Assembly: GCF_049846925.1 (NCBI RefSeq)
Contig: NZ_JBNCMT010000009.1
Span: forward strand, 101,700-165,699
DNA from: Brevibacillus_H sp049846925
GTDB taxonomy: Bacteria > Bacillota > Bacilli > Brevibacillales > Brevibacillaceae
Direction of reading: 5' to 3'
Length of the DNA: 64,000 nt
The position numbers and the translations under genes were made by a program. Below are positions 17,638 through 25,426 of the stretch, one piece after another. Each line of letters opens with the position of its first letter. Position 1 is the stretch's first letter. Under the pieces are notes generated by a model. The model ran no database searches, was not told where the DNA came from, and was given only the letters and a program-made list of their open reading frames with translations.

Positions 17638-18360
17638 ATGTTCGTAAAAATCCGTCTACATGTACAATTGCTGTGGTATCGCCTGCTGTTGTTAATCGGA
17701 GCTCGAGCAGAAGAAATCTACTACATTGGTGGAAGCGAAGCACTACCGCCGCCACTTACACGCGAAGAAGAAGAAATTTTGCTTGCACGCCTTCCTTCTG
17801 GTGATGGAGCCGTCCGCAGCATGTTGATTGAACGCAATTTACGCCTGGTGGTTTACATTGCGCGTAAATTCGAAAACACGGGGATTAACATTGAAGATTT
17901 GGTCAGTATTGGCACAATCGGTTTGATCAAAGCAGTTAACACGTTTGACCCGGATAAAAATATTAAACTTGCTACGTACGCTTCACGCTGTATTGAAAAC
18001 GAGATACTCATGTACTTGCGCCGTAACAATAAAATCCGATCGGAAGTGTCGTTTGATGAACCGCTTAATATCGATTGGGATGGTAATGAGCTTCTTCTCT
18101 CCGATGTATTGGGGACAGAAAATGATACGATTTACAAGAACATTGAGGATCAGGTTGATCGCAAGCTGCTAAAAAAAGCACTGGATAAACTGTCTGATCG
18201 AGAGCGCACAATTATGGAACTGCGCTTCGGTTTGGCAGGGGAAGAAGAGAAGACACAAAAGGATGTAGCTGATTTATTGGGAATCTCCCAATCCTATATT
18301 TCTCGTCTGGAAAAGCGAATTATTAAACGATTGCGGAAAGAATTTAACAAAATGGTGTGA
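17638..18360 (+). CDS. sigE: RNA polymerase sporulation sigma factor E (pro-sigma-E)
   Basis: Mother-cell sigma factor made as an inactive precursor. The 240-residue protein begins with a hydrophobic/basic pro-sequence of about 28 residues; the processing site known in B. subtilis corresponds to the Tyr28-Tyr29 pair in EEIYYIGGSEALPPP. Regions 2 (DLVSIGTIGLIKAVNTF) and 4 (GISQSYISRLEKRI, the helix-turn-helix) are intact. AGGAGG overlaps the end of spoIIGA. Confidence 0.95.
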   Translation: MFVKIRLHVQLLWYRLLLLIGARAEEIYYIGGSEALPPPLTREEEEILLARLPSGDGAVRSMLIERNLRLVVYIARKFENTGINIEDLVSIGTIGLIKAVNTFDPDKNIKLATYASRCIENEILMYLRRNNKIRSEVSFDEPLNIDWDGNELLLSDVLGTENDTIYKNIEDQVDRKLLKKALDKLSDRERTIMELRFGLAGEEEKTQKDVADLLGISQSYISRLEKRIIKRLRKEFNKMV

Positions 18361-18361
18361 C

Positions 18362-18390
18362 GCATAATTTCCATTTCCAAGGGGATACTG
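18362..18390 (+). promoter_or_regulatory. Candidate forespore (sigma-F/sigma-G) promoter of sigG
   Basis: GCATA (18362-18366) followed after 14 bases by GGGGATACTG fits the sigma-F pattern GYWTA / GGNRANANTW at all but the last base. The same bases also roughly match sigma-G (GATACTG, spacer 17). Autoregulated forespore transcription of sigG is established in B. subtilis. The 107-base spacer gives room for a separate promoter. Confidence 0.4.
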
Positions 18391-18467
18391 TTCCTAACCG
18401 TTCCAGAAAGTGGTTGTCCTTACGACACCGGGATAGGAACTTTCTTCGCTCCGAGGAGGGAACAAGC

Positions 18468-19247
18468 GTGACACGCAACAAAGTTGAAATCTGTGGAGTA
18501 GATACCTCCAAGCTTCCCGTGTTGACTAACAAGGAAATGAGGGACCTATTCGAACGATTACAAAGTGGCGAGCACTCAGCCAGAGAGAAACTGGTGAACG
18601 GTAACCTCAGACTAGTGTTGAGCGTGATCCAGCGATTTAATAATCGTGGAGAATACGTAGATGATTTGTTCCAGGTTGGTTGTATCGGTTTGATGAAGGC
18701 AATCGATAATTTCGACCTCAGTCAAAACGTAAAGTTCTCAACGTATGCGGTGCCGATGATCATTGGTGAAATCCGACGTTATCTGCGGGACAACAATCCG
18801 ATCCGTGTATCTCGGTCACTGCGGGATATTGCTTACAAAGCATTGCAGGTTCGGGATAACCTCACAAACAAGCATTCGAGAGAACCGACCATCGTGGAAA
18901 TTTCATCAGAGTTGAATGTACCAAAGGAAGATGTTGTTTTTGCCCTTGATGCCATTCAAGACCCTGTGTCCTTGTTCGAGCCAATCTACCAGGACGGTGG
19001 AGATCCGATTTATGTAATGGATCAAATAAGCGATGAGAAGAACAAAGATGCCCTATGGGTAGAGGAAATAGCACTTCGCGAGGGAATGCAAAGACTCGGT
19101 GATCGTGAAAAAATGATTCTGTCGATGAGGTTTTACGAAGGGAAAACACAAATGGAGGTAGCTGAAGAGATTGGCATATCGCAAGCACAGGTTTCCAGGC
19201 TCGAGAAAGCAGCCATTGCGCATATGCAAAAGCATGTCCAAACGTAA
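18468..19247 (+). CDS. sigG: RNA polymerase sporulation sigma factor G
   Basis: Late forespore sigma factor. The protein of 259 residues starts at GTG 18468, seven bases after GAGGAGGG, and opens with the family-specific NKVEICGVDTSKLPVL. Region 2 (DDLFQVGCIGLMKAIDNFDL), region 3 and the region 4 helix-turn-helix (EIGISQAQVSRLEK) are complete. The order spoIIGA-sigE-sigG is as in other Bacillales. A convergent minus-strand gene begins directly after the stop. Confidence 0.95.
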   Translation: MTRNKVEICGVDTSKLPVLTNKEMRDLFERLQSGEHSAREKLVNGNLRLVLSVIQRFNNRGEYVDDLFQVGCIGLMKAIDNFDLSQNVKFSTYAVPMIIGEIRRYLRDNNPIRVSRSLRDIAYKALQVRDNLTNKHSREPTIVEISSELNVPKEDVVFALDAIQDPVSLFEPIYQDGGDPIYVMDQISDEKNKDALWVEEIALREGMQRLGDREKMILSMRFYEGKTQMEVAEEIGISQAQVSRLEKAAIAHMQKHVQT

Positions 19248-19248
19248 A

Positions 19249-19473
19249 TTATGAGTGGGGGGTCCGATAAGGGGATCGCCCCATTTTCTTTTGTTTTTCC
19301 AATTGGCTTTGCAAAATATAGTAATCAAGCTCTTGACTCAACAGTACGACACTAGGATGGGTCAGACTTCCCTTTTCTCCCGCAAGACGCACTAGCTGAT
19401 TGCGTATTTGCTCGATTTGTTCTACCAGATTTATTGTTTCAAATAAGGGGGTGCTTGCTTTTGCATTAGCCAA
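19249..19473 (-). CDS. Spo0E-like aspartyl-phosphate phosphatase
   Basis: A 74-residue protein with the Spo0E family signature SQELD in SVVLLSQELDYYIL, after a first helix LVEQIEQIRNQLVRLA; the family folds as two antiparallel helices. Known members dephosphorylate Spo0A~P and so delay sporulation. The only in-frame start at the N-terminus is TTG 19473, with a weak GAGTGAAG upstream. The gene ends one base from the sigG stop, converging on it. It is last on a minus-strand group with a peptide-regulator pair, separated from them by a terminator. Confidence 0.75.
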   Translation of the reverse strand: MANAKASTPLFETINLVEQIEQIRNQLVRLAGEKGSLTHPSVVLLSQELDYYILQSQLEKQKKMGRSPYRTPHS

Positions 19474-19593
19474 TGTTCTTCACTCATTTCATCAAAGCTT
19501 TACTATTTTAAATAGATGGTAATATATGGTGAGCAGTTTTTTAAAAAGAGATTATTTCATCACTTTTTGTGCACATAGGTCAAAAGAAGCATG

Positions 19594-19645
19594 AAAAGGC
19601 TTCAATCCTAGCTAAACTGGGGAGTTTGGCTGAGAGATTGAAGCC
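19594..19645 (-). terminator. Terminator of the regulator-peptide unit (minus strand)
   Basis: A two-part hairpin: GGCTTCAATC/GATTGAAGCC (10 bp) encloses AGCCAAACT/AGTTTAGCT (9 pairs, one G-T) with a four-base loop. TTTT follows on the minus strand at 19597-19594. It lies 37 bases after the peptide stop codon and isolates this unit from the Spo0E-like gene. Confidence 0.8.
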
Positions 19646-19681
19646 CGTGTCACAAAAAATTCACATTCGATTACATAGGAG

Positions 19682-19822
19682 TTATGGCCTACCACCGTTA
19701 TCTAATATAGTATAGCCTGTTCCATTTCCTGGAGCGATTGGCCTACCACCGTTGTCAGCCGATGCAAGAGTTGGGATTGAGAGTACCGTCAGAATTAATG
19801 CGACTAACAGAAACTTCTTCAT
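19682..19822 (-). CDS. Small secreted pro-peptide with repeated DNGGRP motif (putative Phr-like signal)
   Basis: A 46-codon frame begins at ATG 19822, directly after the stop codon of the upstream regulator (TAAATG), with GAAGGGAAG as ribosome site. Residues 1-22 form a typical Sec signal peptide: MKK, a hydrophobic core, and an A-S-A cleavage motif. The mature part of 24 residues starts DNGGRPIAPG and ends TILDNGGRP, so the same six residues occur at both ends. Short exported precursors coded right after an HTH-helical repeat regulator are the known layout of peptide-pheromone systems (Phr, PapR, NprX, AimP). The active form would probably be a C-terminal fragment such as LDNGGRP. The exact match to any described pheromone is unknown to me. 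Confidence 0.8.
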   Translation of the reverse strand: MKKFLLVALILTVLSIPTLASADNGGRPIAPGNGTGYTILDNGGRP

Positions 19823-21139
19823 TTACTTCCCTTCTTTCCAGTTAATTAATATCTCAAGATAGGTATTCTGTTGTTCAGGAGTCGCAAACTGCCTTACCTG
19901 CTCGTAGGTGTAAAGCATGGTTCCTATCTCTTGAAACAGATTGAGATGCAAAGCCTTTTTTGCAGCGAGCAGCAGATACTCAATGCCTTTTGTATACTCT
20001 TGTAATCCGATATGAAGCAAGGCAAATGAATATTGAAGTCTCATACCAAATTTATCATAGAGAATAACGCCATATTCTAACCTGATTTTACCATAAAATC
20101 TTTCAACTACCAATTTTGCTTTTGAAAAATTTGAGTTATGTAATAGTTTTCTGAGCACAATGGACAACCCGGATTCGATATGAGTCATCGTATCCAGCCA
20201 GTCGAGGTAAGCATCCACATGCTCCAGATCACCCTTTTCAATACGGATCATTAATCCGTTCCCATATGCCAGATTCTCAAAACCGGGGATAGAAGAATAC
20301 ATAGCGGTTAACTGCATTGCTTCCTCATAATGCCCCAGTTCTTTCTTGGCGAAGCTTTTTATCATCAGGCAGTAACCGTATGTATCTTCGTCAACCCCTT
20401 TGGCCAACTTTTCCAGCTCCACAGCGTAATGGGCTGTTTTAACCCAGTCGCTGGAGATATAGTAGTAGGTCATTACTCGATCATAAGCTTTGATTTTTTC
20501 TCGAATGGGCAAGCGATCGATGACAGTCAACAGTATGCTTAACTTTTCAAACGAGACAGAGAGATTAAAGCGTTGCATATAATAAATCCGAAAATAACTG
20601 ATCGCAAGCTTGTCCGAATGGAAATCCGTTTCATTTTGTGAATAAAAATCAAACAAGGCAAGTGCCTGTTGATACTCACTTTCTTTATAAGTAGGAAGTG
20701 ATCCGTATTTTTTTTCTGCCTGTTGGAAAATTGATTCCGCTACTTGAAACACAAAATCCAGCTTTTTTGGATCGTATTCCAGCAACATATTTAGCAGCTC
20801 GAGGGCTAGTGATATTTGTCCTGTTTCCAGACATCGACGTAAGTATTTTTCGAACTTGTCCATAATGAAAATGGTACTTGAGGTCTTTGTCCGTTGTTCA
20901 ACACATTCCCCATAAAATAATGGGTATAACGACCCTTCTTCCAAGCCCAATACTTCCATCAGCTTATCTAGGGTTTCAACGGTAAACAAATGGTTTCCAT
21001 TTATGGCTTTGGTAAATCCCGTACGCCCAACCGAGATTCGCTGAGCAGTTTCAGATTGGTTTAACCCATTACGAGCCATGTGTTTGCGTATGGTATCTCG
21101 TAATTCCAAGCGTGCCAAGTCAACATCATGCACAAACAC
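19823..21139 (-). CDS. RRNPP-type peptide-responsive transcription regulator (HTH plus helical repeats)
   Basis: A 438-residue cytoplasmic regulator. Residues about 15-70 form a Cro/CI-type helix-turn-helix (GLNQSETAQRISVGRTGFTKAINGN). The rest is all-helical with TPR-like repeats, such as LALELLNMLLEYDPKK and YCLMIKSFAKKELGHYEEAM. This is the architecture of the RRNPP family (Rgg, Rap, NprR, PlcR, PrgX), whose repeats bind imported oligopeptides. GTG 21139 follows GAGGAGGG by seven bases. The gene is coupled to the pro-peptide at its 3' end and is divergent from ylmC. It may control sporulation entry or its own locus; the target is not visible. Confidence 0.8.
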   Translation of the reverse strand: MFVHDVDLARLELRDTIRKHMARNGLNQSETAQRISVGRTGFTKAINGNHLFTVETLDKLMEVLGLEEGSLYPLFYGECVEQRTKTSSTIFIMDKFEKYLRRCLETGQISLALELLNMLLEYDPKKLDFVFQVAESIFQQAEKKYGSLPTYKESEYQQALALFDFYSQNETDFHSDKLAISYFRIYYMQRFNLSVSFEKLSILLTVIDRLPIREKIKAYDRVMTYYYISSDWVKTAHYAVELEKLAKGVDEDTYGYCLMIKSFAKKELGHYEEAMQLTAMYSSIPGFENLAYGNGLMIRIEKGDLEHVDAYLDWLDTMTHIESGLSIVLRKLLHNSNFSKAKLVVERFYGKIRLEYGVILYDKFGMRLQYSFALLHIGLQEYTKGIEYLLLAAKKALHLNLFQEIGTMLYTYEQVRQFATPEQQNTYLEILINWKEGK

Positions 21140-21199
21140 GAATAACCCTCCTCAAAAAATTCCCAATCAATCACAAATGGTAAAAAATTGAATAATTGA

Positions 21200-21228
21200 A
21201 TTTTATAAAAAAAAATTTAAATAAGCAA
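21200..21228 (-). promoter_or_regulatory. Candidate sigma-A promoter of the regulator-peptide unit
   Basis: On the minus strand TTGCTT (21228-21223), a 17-base A/T-rich spacer and TAAAAT (21205-21200) form a plausible promoter about 60 bases before the regulator. Directly downstream, ATTGAAT occurs twice (21187-21193 and 21195-21201, plus-strand reading), a possible operator. Confidence 0.4.
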
Positions 21229-21236
21229 ATACATTT

Positions 21237-21264
21237 CAAAATTCGCTCAGCTTGCACATATAAA
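21237..21264 (+). promoter_or_regulatory. Candidate sigma-E-like promoter of ylmC
   Basis: CAAAATT (21237-21243) and CATATAAA (21257-21264), 13 bases apart, partly resemble the sigma-E pattern KMATATT / CATACAHT. The placement about 30 bases before ylmC fits. The evidence is weak. Confidence 0.3.
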
Positions 21265-21294
21265 TAAAATAATGGCGAAAGTAGGTGAAAGATA

Positions 21295-21570
21295 GTGGTA
21301 AAAATTTCCGACTTTCAGACAAAGGAAGTTGTTAATATTTTGGATGGGAAACGGTTGGGTCAAATAACGGATTTGGAGATTGACCTTCGTCATGGTAAGA
21401 TCGAAGCGATCGTCATACCTGGGCCAGGCAAGTTCTTTGGATTTTTGAGTGCCGGGAATGATTATGTCATCCCCTGGCGCAATATCGTGAAAATTGGGAA
21501 GGATGTGGTTCTTGTTCGAGTGGATGAGCCGATCCGCATAGAAAGTAAACCACCATACGAGAATGAATGA
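21295..21570 (+). CDS. ylmC: YlmC/YmxH-family PRC-barrel protein
   Basis: A 91-residue single PRC-barrel domain protein (LDGKRLGQITDLEIDLRHGKIEAIVIPG) of the YlmC/YmxH group, often annotated as sporulation-associated. The biochemical role is unknown. GTG 21295 is preceded by AGGTGA at six bases. It sits between the sigma genes and pgeF as in other Bacillales, but here the minus-strand cassette has separated it from sigG. Confidence 0.82.
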   Translation: MVKISDFQTKEVVNILDGKRLGQITDLEIDLRHGKIEAIVIPGPGKFFGFLSAGNDYVIPWRNIVKIGKDVVLVRVDEPIRIESKPPYENE

Positions 21571-21576
21571 TGGATG

Positions 21577-21606
21577 GAGACACGTTAATGCCGTGTCTCT
21601 TTTTTG
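21577..21606 (+). terminator. Terminator after ylmC
   Basis: GAGACACG/CGTGTCTC, 8-bp stem, seven-base loop, followed by seven T. A clear intrinsic terminator that makes ylmC a single-gene unit. Confidence 0.92.
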
Positions 21607-21700
21607 CTTTTGGTTGCGATTCAACCGGGAAGCCGTTAAGATGGTAAGGAAATGGTGAATTTTGGGCAACACAAGGGATAAGAAGGAAGAAGGGGTAAAC

Positions 21701-22534
21701 GTGGAGGCTTTTGTTCGTTCAGAGACTACTGATGCACTGCACCTGCGTGAATGGGAAGAGCGTTACCCCGATCTTGTCGTCGGTTTCACTCTTCGGACAA
21801 GTGGGTTTGGCAGTAGTCCATTTTCATCGAATAATATGGGGCTGCATGTTGGTGATGATCCAGATGTTGTCGTTAAAAATAGACGCCAGCTTAGCAATCG
21901 ACTGGGATTTGAGTTTGACGTGTGGACGTCGGCAGATCAGGTGCATGGTAAGCAGGTTTATCAGATTACGAGAGAAAACTGTGGTGCTGGCAGAGAGAAG
22001 CAGGAAGATTCCATACCTTGTACGGATGGGATTTTTACCAATCAATCTGACATTTTACTGACCTCCTTTTATGCCGATTGTGTGCCATTGTTTTTTATCG
22101 ACCCCATTCATCGTGTAATCGGTTTGGCACATGCTGGCTGGAAGGGAACAGTAGGTAATATTGCCAAGGAAATGATCCATACATTCGAGTCGAAGTTTGG
22201 TAGCAAGGCAGAAGACATATTAACTGCCATCGGCCCGTCGATTCAGGGTTGCTGTTATGAGGTCGACGAGCACGTAATGAAACAGGTACGAGAGAATGTT
22301 CCTTCATGGGAAGAATGTGTCGTACCTTCAAAAAATTCCGATCGATATATGCTGGATTTACCCGCTAGTAATCAAAGGATTATGGAGAATGCGGGAATAT
22401 TGCCGCAACATATCGTTCGAACGTCATGGTGTACCAATTGCCGTACAGACCTGTTTTTTTCTCATCGCAAGGAAGCAGGAAATACTGGACGTATGGCTTC
22501 ATTTATCGGATGGAAACGTCAGGGGAGGGAGTAG
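21701..22534 (+). CDS. pgeF: Peptidoglycan editing factor PgeF (YlmD, laccase-domain)
   Basis: Cytoplasmic enzyme of the YfiH/YlmD family; E. coli PgeF removes wrongly incorporated L-serine from UDP-MurNAc peptides, and some members act on purine nucleosides. The zinc site motifs are present: SADQVHG, ADCVPLFF and GLAHAGWKGT, with the conserved His and Cys. The frame opens at 21662, but GTG 21701 has AAGGGG six bases before it, giving 277 residues. The gene is followed by ylmE with one base between stop and start. Confidence 0.87.
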   Translation: MEAFVRSETTDALHLREWEERYPDLVVGFTLRTSGFGSSPFSSNNMGLHVGDDPDVVVKNRRQLSNRLGFEFDVWTSADQVHGKQVYQITRENCGAGREKQEDSIPCTDGIFTNQSDILLTSFYADCVPLFFIDPIHRVIGLAHAGWKGTVGNIAKEMIHTFESKFGSKAEDILTAIGPSIQGCCYEVDEHVMKQVRENVPSWEECVVPSKNSDRYMLDLPASNQRIMENAGILPQHIVRTSWCTNCRTDLFFSHRKEAGNTGRMASFIGWKRQGRE

Positions 22535-22535
22535 T

Positions 22536-23240
22536 TTGAGTCGGTTGGTAACTACCCAAGTAGTTCAACATCGTTTAGTGGAAATTCAACAAAAAATTGA
22601 AGCGGCCTGTAAGCGTGCTGGACGCAATTCAGAAGAAGTTAAAATTGTAGCAGTCACCAAGTATGTAGATACGGATGCCATCGGTGAAATATTGCGAGCG
22701 GGCGTTACTCACATTGGTGAGAATAAGGTACAGGATGCCCTTCCCAAATACGAGGTGTTCGGCGGAGAAGGTGTTTGGCATTTTATCGGACATCTTCAGA
22801 CAAATAAGGTAAAAGATGTGGTAGGACGTTTTGCCTACATCCATTCTCTTGACAGACTTTCGCTTGCACAGGAAATCAATAAAAGGGCAGAAGCACTGGG
22901 GATTCAAGTGAACTGCTTTTTACAGATCAACATCTCAGGAGAAGATACAAAATTTGGACTTAATCCCAATGATGTCTTGGCTTTTGTACAAGAAACCAGT
23001 AATATGAAACATATAAGGATCACAGGATTAATGACAATGGCTCCTGCTGTCGATAATCCGGAAGAGGCTCGACCCGTTTTTCGCGGGTTAAAGGAGTGGC
23101 AAGAACGTCTGCAAGCGCTTCAACTGCCAAATGTAACAGTCGAAGAGCTTTCTATGGGGATGTCTGGTGACTTTGAAGTTGCGATAGAAGAAGGAGCTAC
23201 GTTTGTACGGCTTGGTTCCGTCCTTGTTCGCCCGGAATAG
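22536..23240 (+). CDS. ylmE: YggS/YlmE-family PLP-binding protein
   Basis: A 234-residue alanine-racemase-like barrel with one domain that binds pyridoxal phosphate; the family keeps PLP homeostasis rather than catalysing racemisation. The PLP lysine is in VAVTKYVD, and conserved stretches are IGENKVQDALPKY, WHFIGHLQTNK and LSMGMSGDFEVAIEEG. TTG 22536 is chosen: GGGGAGGG stands about six bases before it and overlaps the pgeF end. It lies directly upstream of sepF, its usual neighbour. Confidence 0.88.
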   Translation: MSRLVTTQVVQHRLVEIQQKIEAACKRAGRNSEEVKIVAVTKYVDTDAIGEILRAGVTHIGENKVQDALPKYEVFGGEGVWHFIGHLQTNKVKDVVGRFAYIHSLDRLSLAQEINKRAEALGIQVNCFLQINISGEDTKFGLNPNDVLAFVQETSNMKHIRITGLMTMAPAVDNPEEARPVFRGLKEWQERLQALQLPNVTVEELSMGMSGDFEVAIEEGATFVRLGSVLVRPE

Positions 23241-23285
23241 GTACCGGGAATGAGAGAAATGTCTGGTGTAAGGGGGTTTGTTGAA

Positions 23286-23708
23286 ATGGGAGTTATGAAT
23301 AAGATCATGGGCTTTTTCGGACTGGACGATAACGATGAGTATTACGAGGAAACGATTGAAGAACAACATGAGGAAGATGATTTCCAACCGAAAAAGCAAT
23401 CAGCCAAAGTGAATAATGTGGTAAGTCTGCATGCTGCTCGGGAACAATCGGGGATTCGTTTGATGTTGTTTGAGCCTCGTCATTATAGCGATGCCCAGGA
23501 TATTGCCGACAATTTACGCCAGCGCCGTCCAGTTGTAATCAACTTGCAACGTGTAGACAAAGAACAGGCGAAACGCATTGTCGATTTCTTAAGCGGTACC
23601 GTTTATGCTTTAAATGGAGATATTCAAAAAGTTGGTGATCATATCTTTGTTTGCACACCGGATCACGTTGACATTCAGGGTACGATTTCGAGTGTTGTAG
23701 AAGAGTAG
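23286..23708 (+). CDS. sepF: Cell division protein SepF
   Basis: Membrane-associated protein that bundles FtsZ and anchors it alongside FtsA. The 140-residue protein has an N-terminal amphipathic helix (MNKIMGFFGLDD), an acidic linker, and the SepF core FEPRHYSDAQDIADNLRQRR...VVINLQRVDKEQAKRIVDFLSGTVYALNGDIQKVG. ATG 23286, eight to nine bases after AGGGGGT, is preferred over the inner ATG 23295. Confidence 0.92.
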   Translation: MGVMNKIMGFFGLDDNDEYYEETIEEQHEEDDFQPKKQSAKVNNVVSLHAAREQSGIRLMLFEPRHYSDAQDIADNLRQRRPVVINLQRVDKEQAKRIVDFLSGTVYALNGDIQKVGDHIFVCTPDHVDIQGTISSVVEE

Positions 23709-23738
23709 TTGACTGCCAACAAGACATGAGGTGAATGC

Positions 23739-24005
23739 ATGGGCTATTACATAGATACAATTATTCAATATGCGTTTACGATTTATCGATATATGATTAT
23801 CGCTTACATTTTGATGTCTTGGGTTCCGCAAATGCGTGAAACTTCAATAGGTGCATTGCTGGAGCGGTTGGTCGAACCTTATCTGGCTCCATTCAGACGG
23901 TTTGTCCCGTCGTTAGGAATCATTGATATTTCCCCAATCGTCGCTTTGTTTGCCTTGTTTTTTGCAGAACTTGGGCTTCGATCATTAATCGATATGCTTT
24001 TATAG
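23739..24005 (+). CDS. ylmG: YggT-family membrane protein YlmG
   Basis: An 88-residue integral membrane protein with two hydrophobic segments around the conserved loop RLVEPYLAPFRRFVPSLGIIDISPI. The family is linked with division and with membrane functions in Bacteria and plastids; the mechanism is not known. GAGGTGAA stands before the ATG. It is in the usual sepF-ylmG-ylmH order. Confidence 0.88.
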   Translation: MGYYIDTIIQYAFTIYRYMIIAYILMSWVPQMRETSIGALLERLVEPYLAPFRRFVPSLGIIDISPIVALFALFFAELGLRSLIDMLL

Positions 24006-24015
24006 GGCGATTGGT

Positions 24016-24789
24016 ATGAGCCTATTTGATCATTTTCGTAAAGAAGAGCTTCCTTTTGTGGAACGGGCGCTTGAGATGCTTTCGCTGGTGGAGCGAAAGA
24101 TGTCCTCGCGCCTGACTGATTTTATGGACCCCAGGCAATTATCGATCATGCAGAGTTTGTCTTCACAAGTAGATGATGTGTTAATCCATGCTGACGGTGG
24201 ATATATCGGGGCAGAACGAAAAAGGGTGTTGATTCATCCGCCGTATATCGAGCCGGTTCAGGAAGATTACCAGCTTGTGTTGGTCGAGATCAAAGGAGAT
24301 CAGCGTTTTATCAAGCTGGAACATCGCGATATCCTTGGCGCAGTGCTGGGGATTGGCGTGAAACGGGAGAAGTTTGGCGATATTATTCTCGACGAACAGG
24401 GGTGCCAACTGATCCTGGCAAGGGAGATTTTTGATTTTGCCCGGTTGCAGATTACCCAAATTCACCGAATTCCTGTTTATCTGGAAGAAGTAGAGTGGAG
24501 CAAGATCCGTTTTTCCGAGCAGAACCTGGTCGAAAAGCAAATCACCGTTCCATCGCTTCGGCTGGATGCAGTGATCGGCGAAATCTATCATTTGTCGAGG
24601 AATAAAGCATTGATTCCGATTCGAGCGGGGAAAACCAAAGTGAATTGGAAAGTAGTAGATGACCCGTCTCATATGGTACAGACGGGCGATGTCATCTCTG
24701 TTGGAGGTCAGGGGCGCTGCAAAATTTTAGAGACTAGCGGGCCCACAAGAAGTGGAAGATTGCGTGTAACTGTCGGTTTGGTGACGTAA
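24016..24789 (+). CDS. ylmH: S4-domain RNA-binding protein YlmH
   Basis: A 257-residue protein: N-terminal region of about 170 residues and a C-terminal S4 domain (LRLDAVIGEIYHLSRNKALIPIRAGKTKVNWK). YlmH has been linked to ribosome-associated quality control in B. subtilis, where it helps C-terminal alanine tailing on stalled 50S subunits; this is family knowledge. The ribosome site is weak, suggesting coupling to ylmG, which ends ten bases upstream. Confidence 0.87.
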   Translation: MSLFDHFRKEELPFVERALEMLSLVERKMSSRLTDFMDPRQLSIMQSLSSQVDDVLIHADGGYIGAERKRVLIHPPYIEPVQEDYQLVLVEIKGDQRFIKLEHRDILGAVLGIGVKREKFGDIILDEQGCQLILAREIFDFARLQITQIHRIPVYLEEVEWSKIRFSEQNLVEKQITVPSLRLDAVIGEIYHLSRNKALIPIRAGKTKVNWKVVDDPSHMVQTGDVISVGGQGRCKILETSGPTRSGRLRVTVGLVT

Positions 24790-24879
24790 TCCAAGTTTTT
24801 CATTCTTTTTTGCAGGAAATCAGAAGATACTGTCGAAATACAAGGAAAAATGACTCTTTGCTAAAAGTGGGGTGTTCTC

Positions 24880-25368
24880 GTGCCGTTAACGCCATTGGAC
24901 ATACATAATAAGGAATTCAGTACAGGCTTTCGCGGATATAACGTAGATGAGGTAAATGAATTTCTTGACCAAATTATCAAAGACTTCGAGCTGTTAATCA
25001 AAGAGAAAAAGGAACTCGAAGAACGTCTTACGCTTCAAAATGAACGGGTAGATCATTACAAGAGTTTGGAAGAGAATTTGAGCAAGTCCATTCTCGTGGC
25101 TCAGGAAACAGCAGAGGAAGTCAAATCCAATGCTCGTAAAGAAGCACAACTGATCATTAAAGAGGCAGAAAAAAATGCGGATCGAATTGTGAACGAAGCA
25201 CTAGCCAAATCTCGCAAAGTAGCGATTGAGATTGAAGAGCTGAAGAAACGTGCTTCTGTTTATCGCATGCGTTTCCGCACCTTGCTTGAAGCGCAACTGG
25301 AAATGCTTGAAAATGGTGACTGGGAAGATTTGGAAAAAGTATCATCCCATGCTGATTTGAGCGAATAA
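24880..25368 (+). CDS. divIVA: Septum and pole determinant DivIVA
   Basis: Coiled-coil protein that recognises curved membrane at poles and septa and positions Min and chromosome-anchoring proteins. The N-terminal membrane-binding domain (MPLTPLDIHNKEF...GFRGYNVDEVNEFLDQI) keeps the conserved Phe-Arg-Gly-Tyr tip. Long coiled coils follow to residue 162. GTG 24880 is preceded by GTGGGGTG. The gene is the last of the ylm cluster and is followed by the ileS promoter. Confidence 0.93.
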   Translation: MPLTPLDIHNKEFSTGFRGYNVDEVNEFLDQIIKDFELLIKEKKELEERLTLQNERVDHYKSLEENLSKSILVAQETAEEVKSNARKEAQLIIKEAEKNADRIVNEALAKSRKVAIEIEELKKRASVYRMRFRTLLEAQLEMLENGDWEDLEKVSSHADLSE

Positions 25369-25372
25369 ACGG

Positions 25373-25402
25373 TTGACGATAGGTAAAGAATGGAGTTATA
25401 AT
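25373..25402 (+). promoter_or_regulatory. Sigma-A promoter of the ileS transcription unit
   Basis: TTGACG (25373-25378), an 18-base spacer and TATAAT (25397-25402). Transcription would start near 25409, about 190 bases before the T-box Stem I because of an inserted element. Confidence 0.75.
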
Positions 25403-25426
25403 AACATCCAATATTTTTATACAAAA

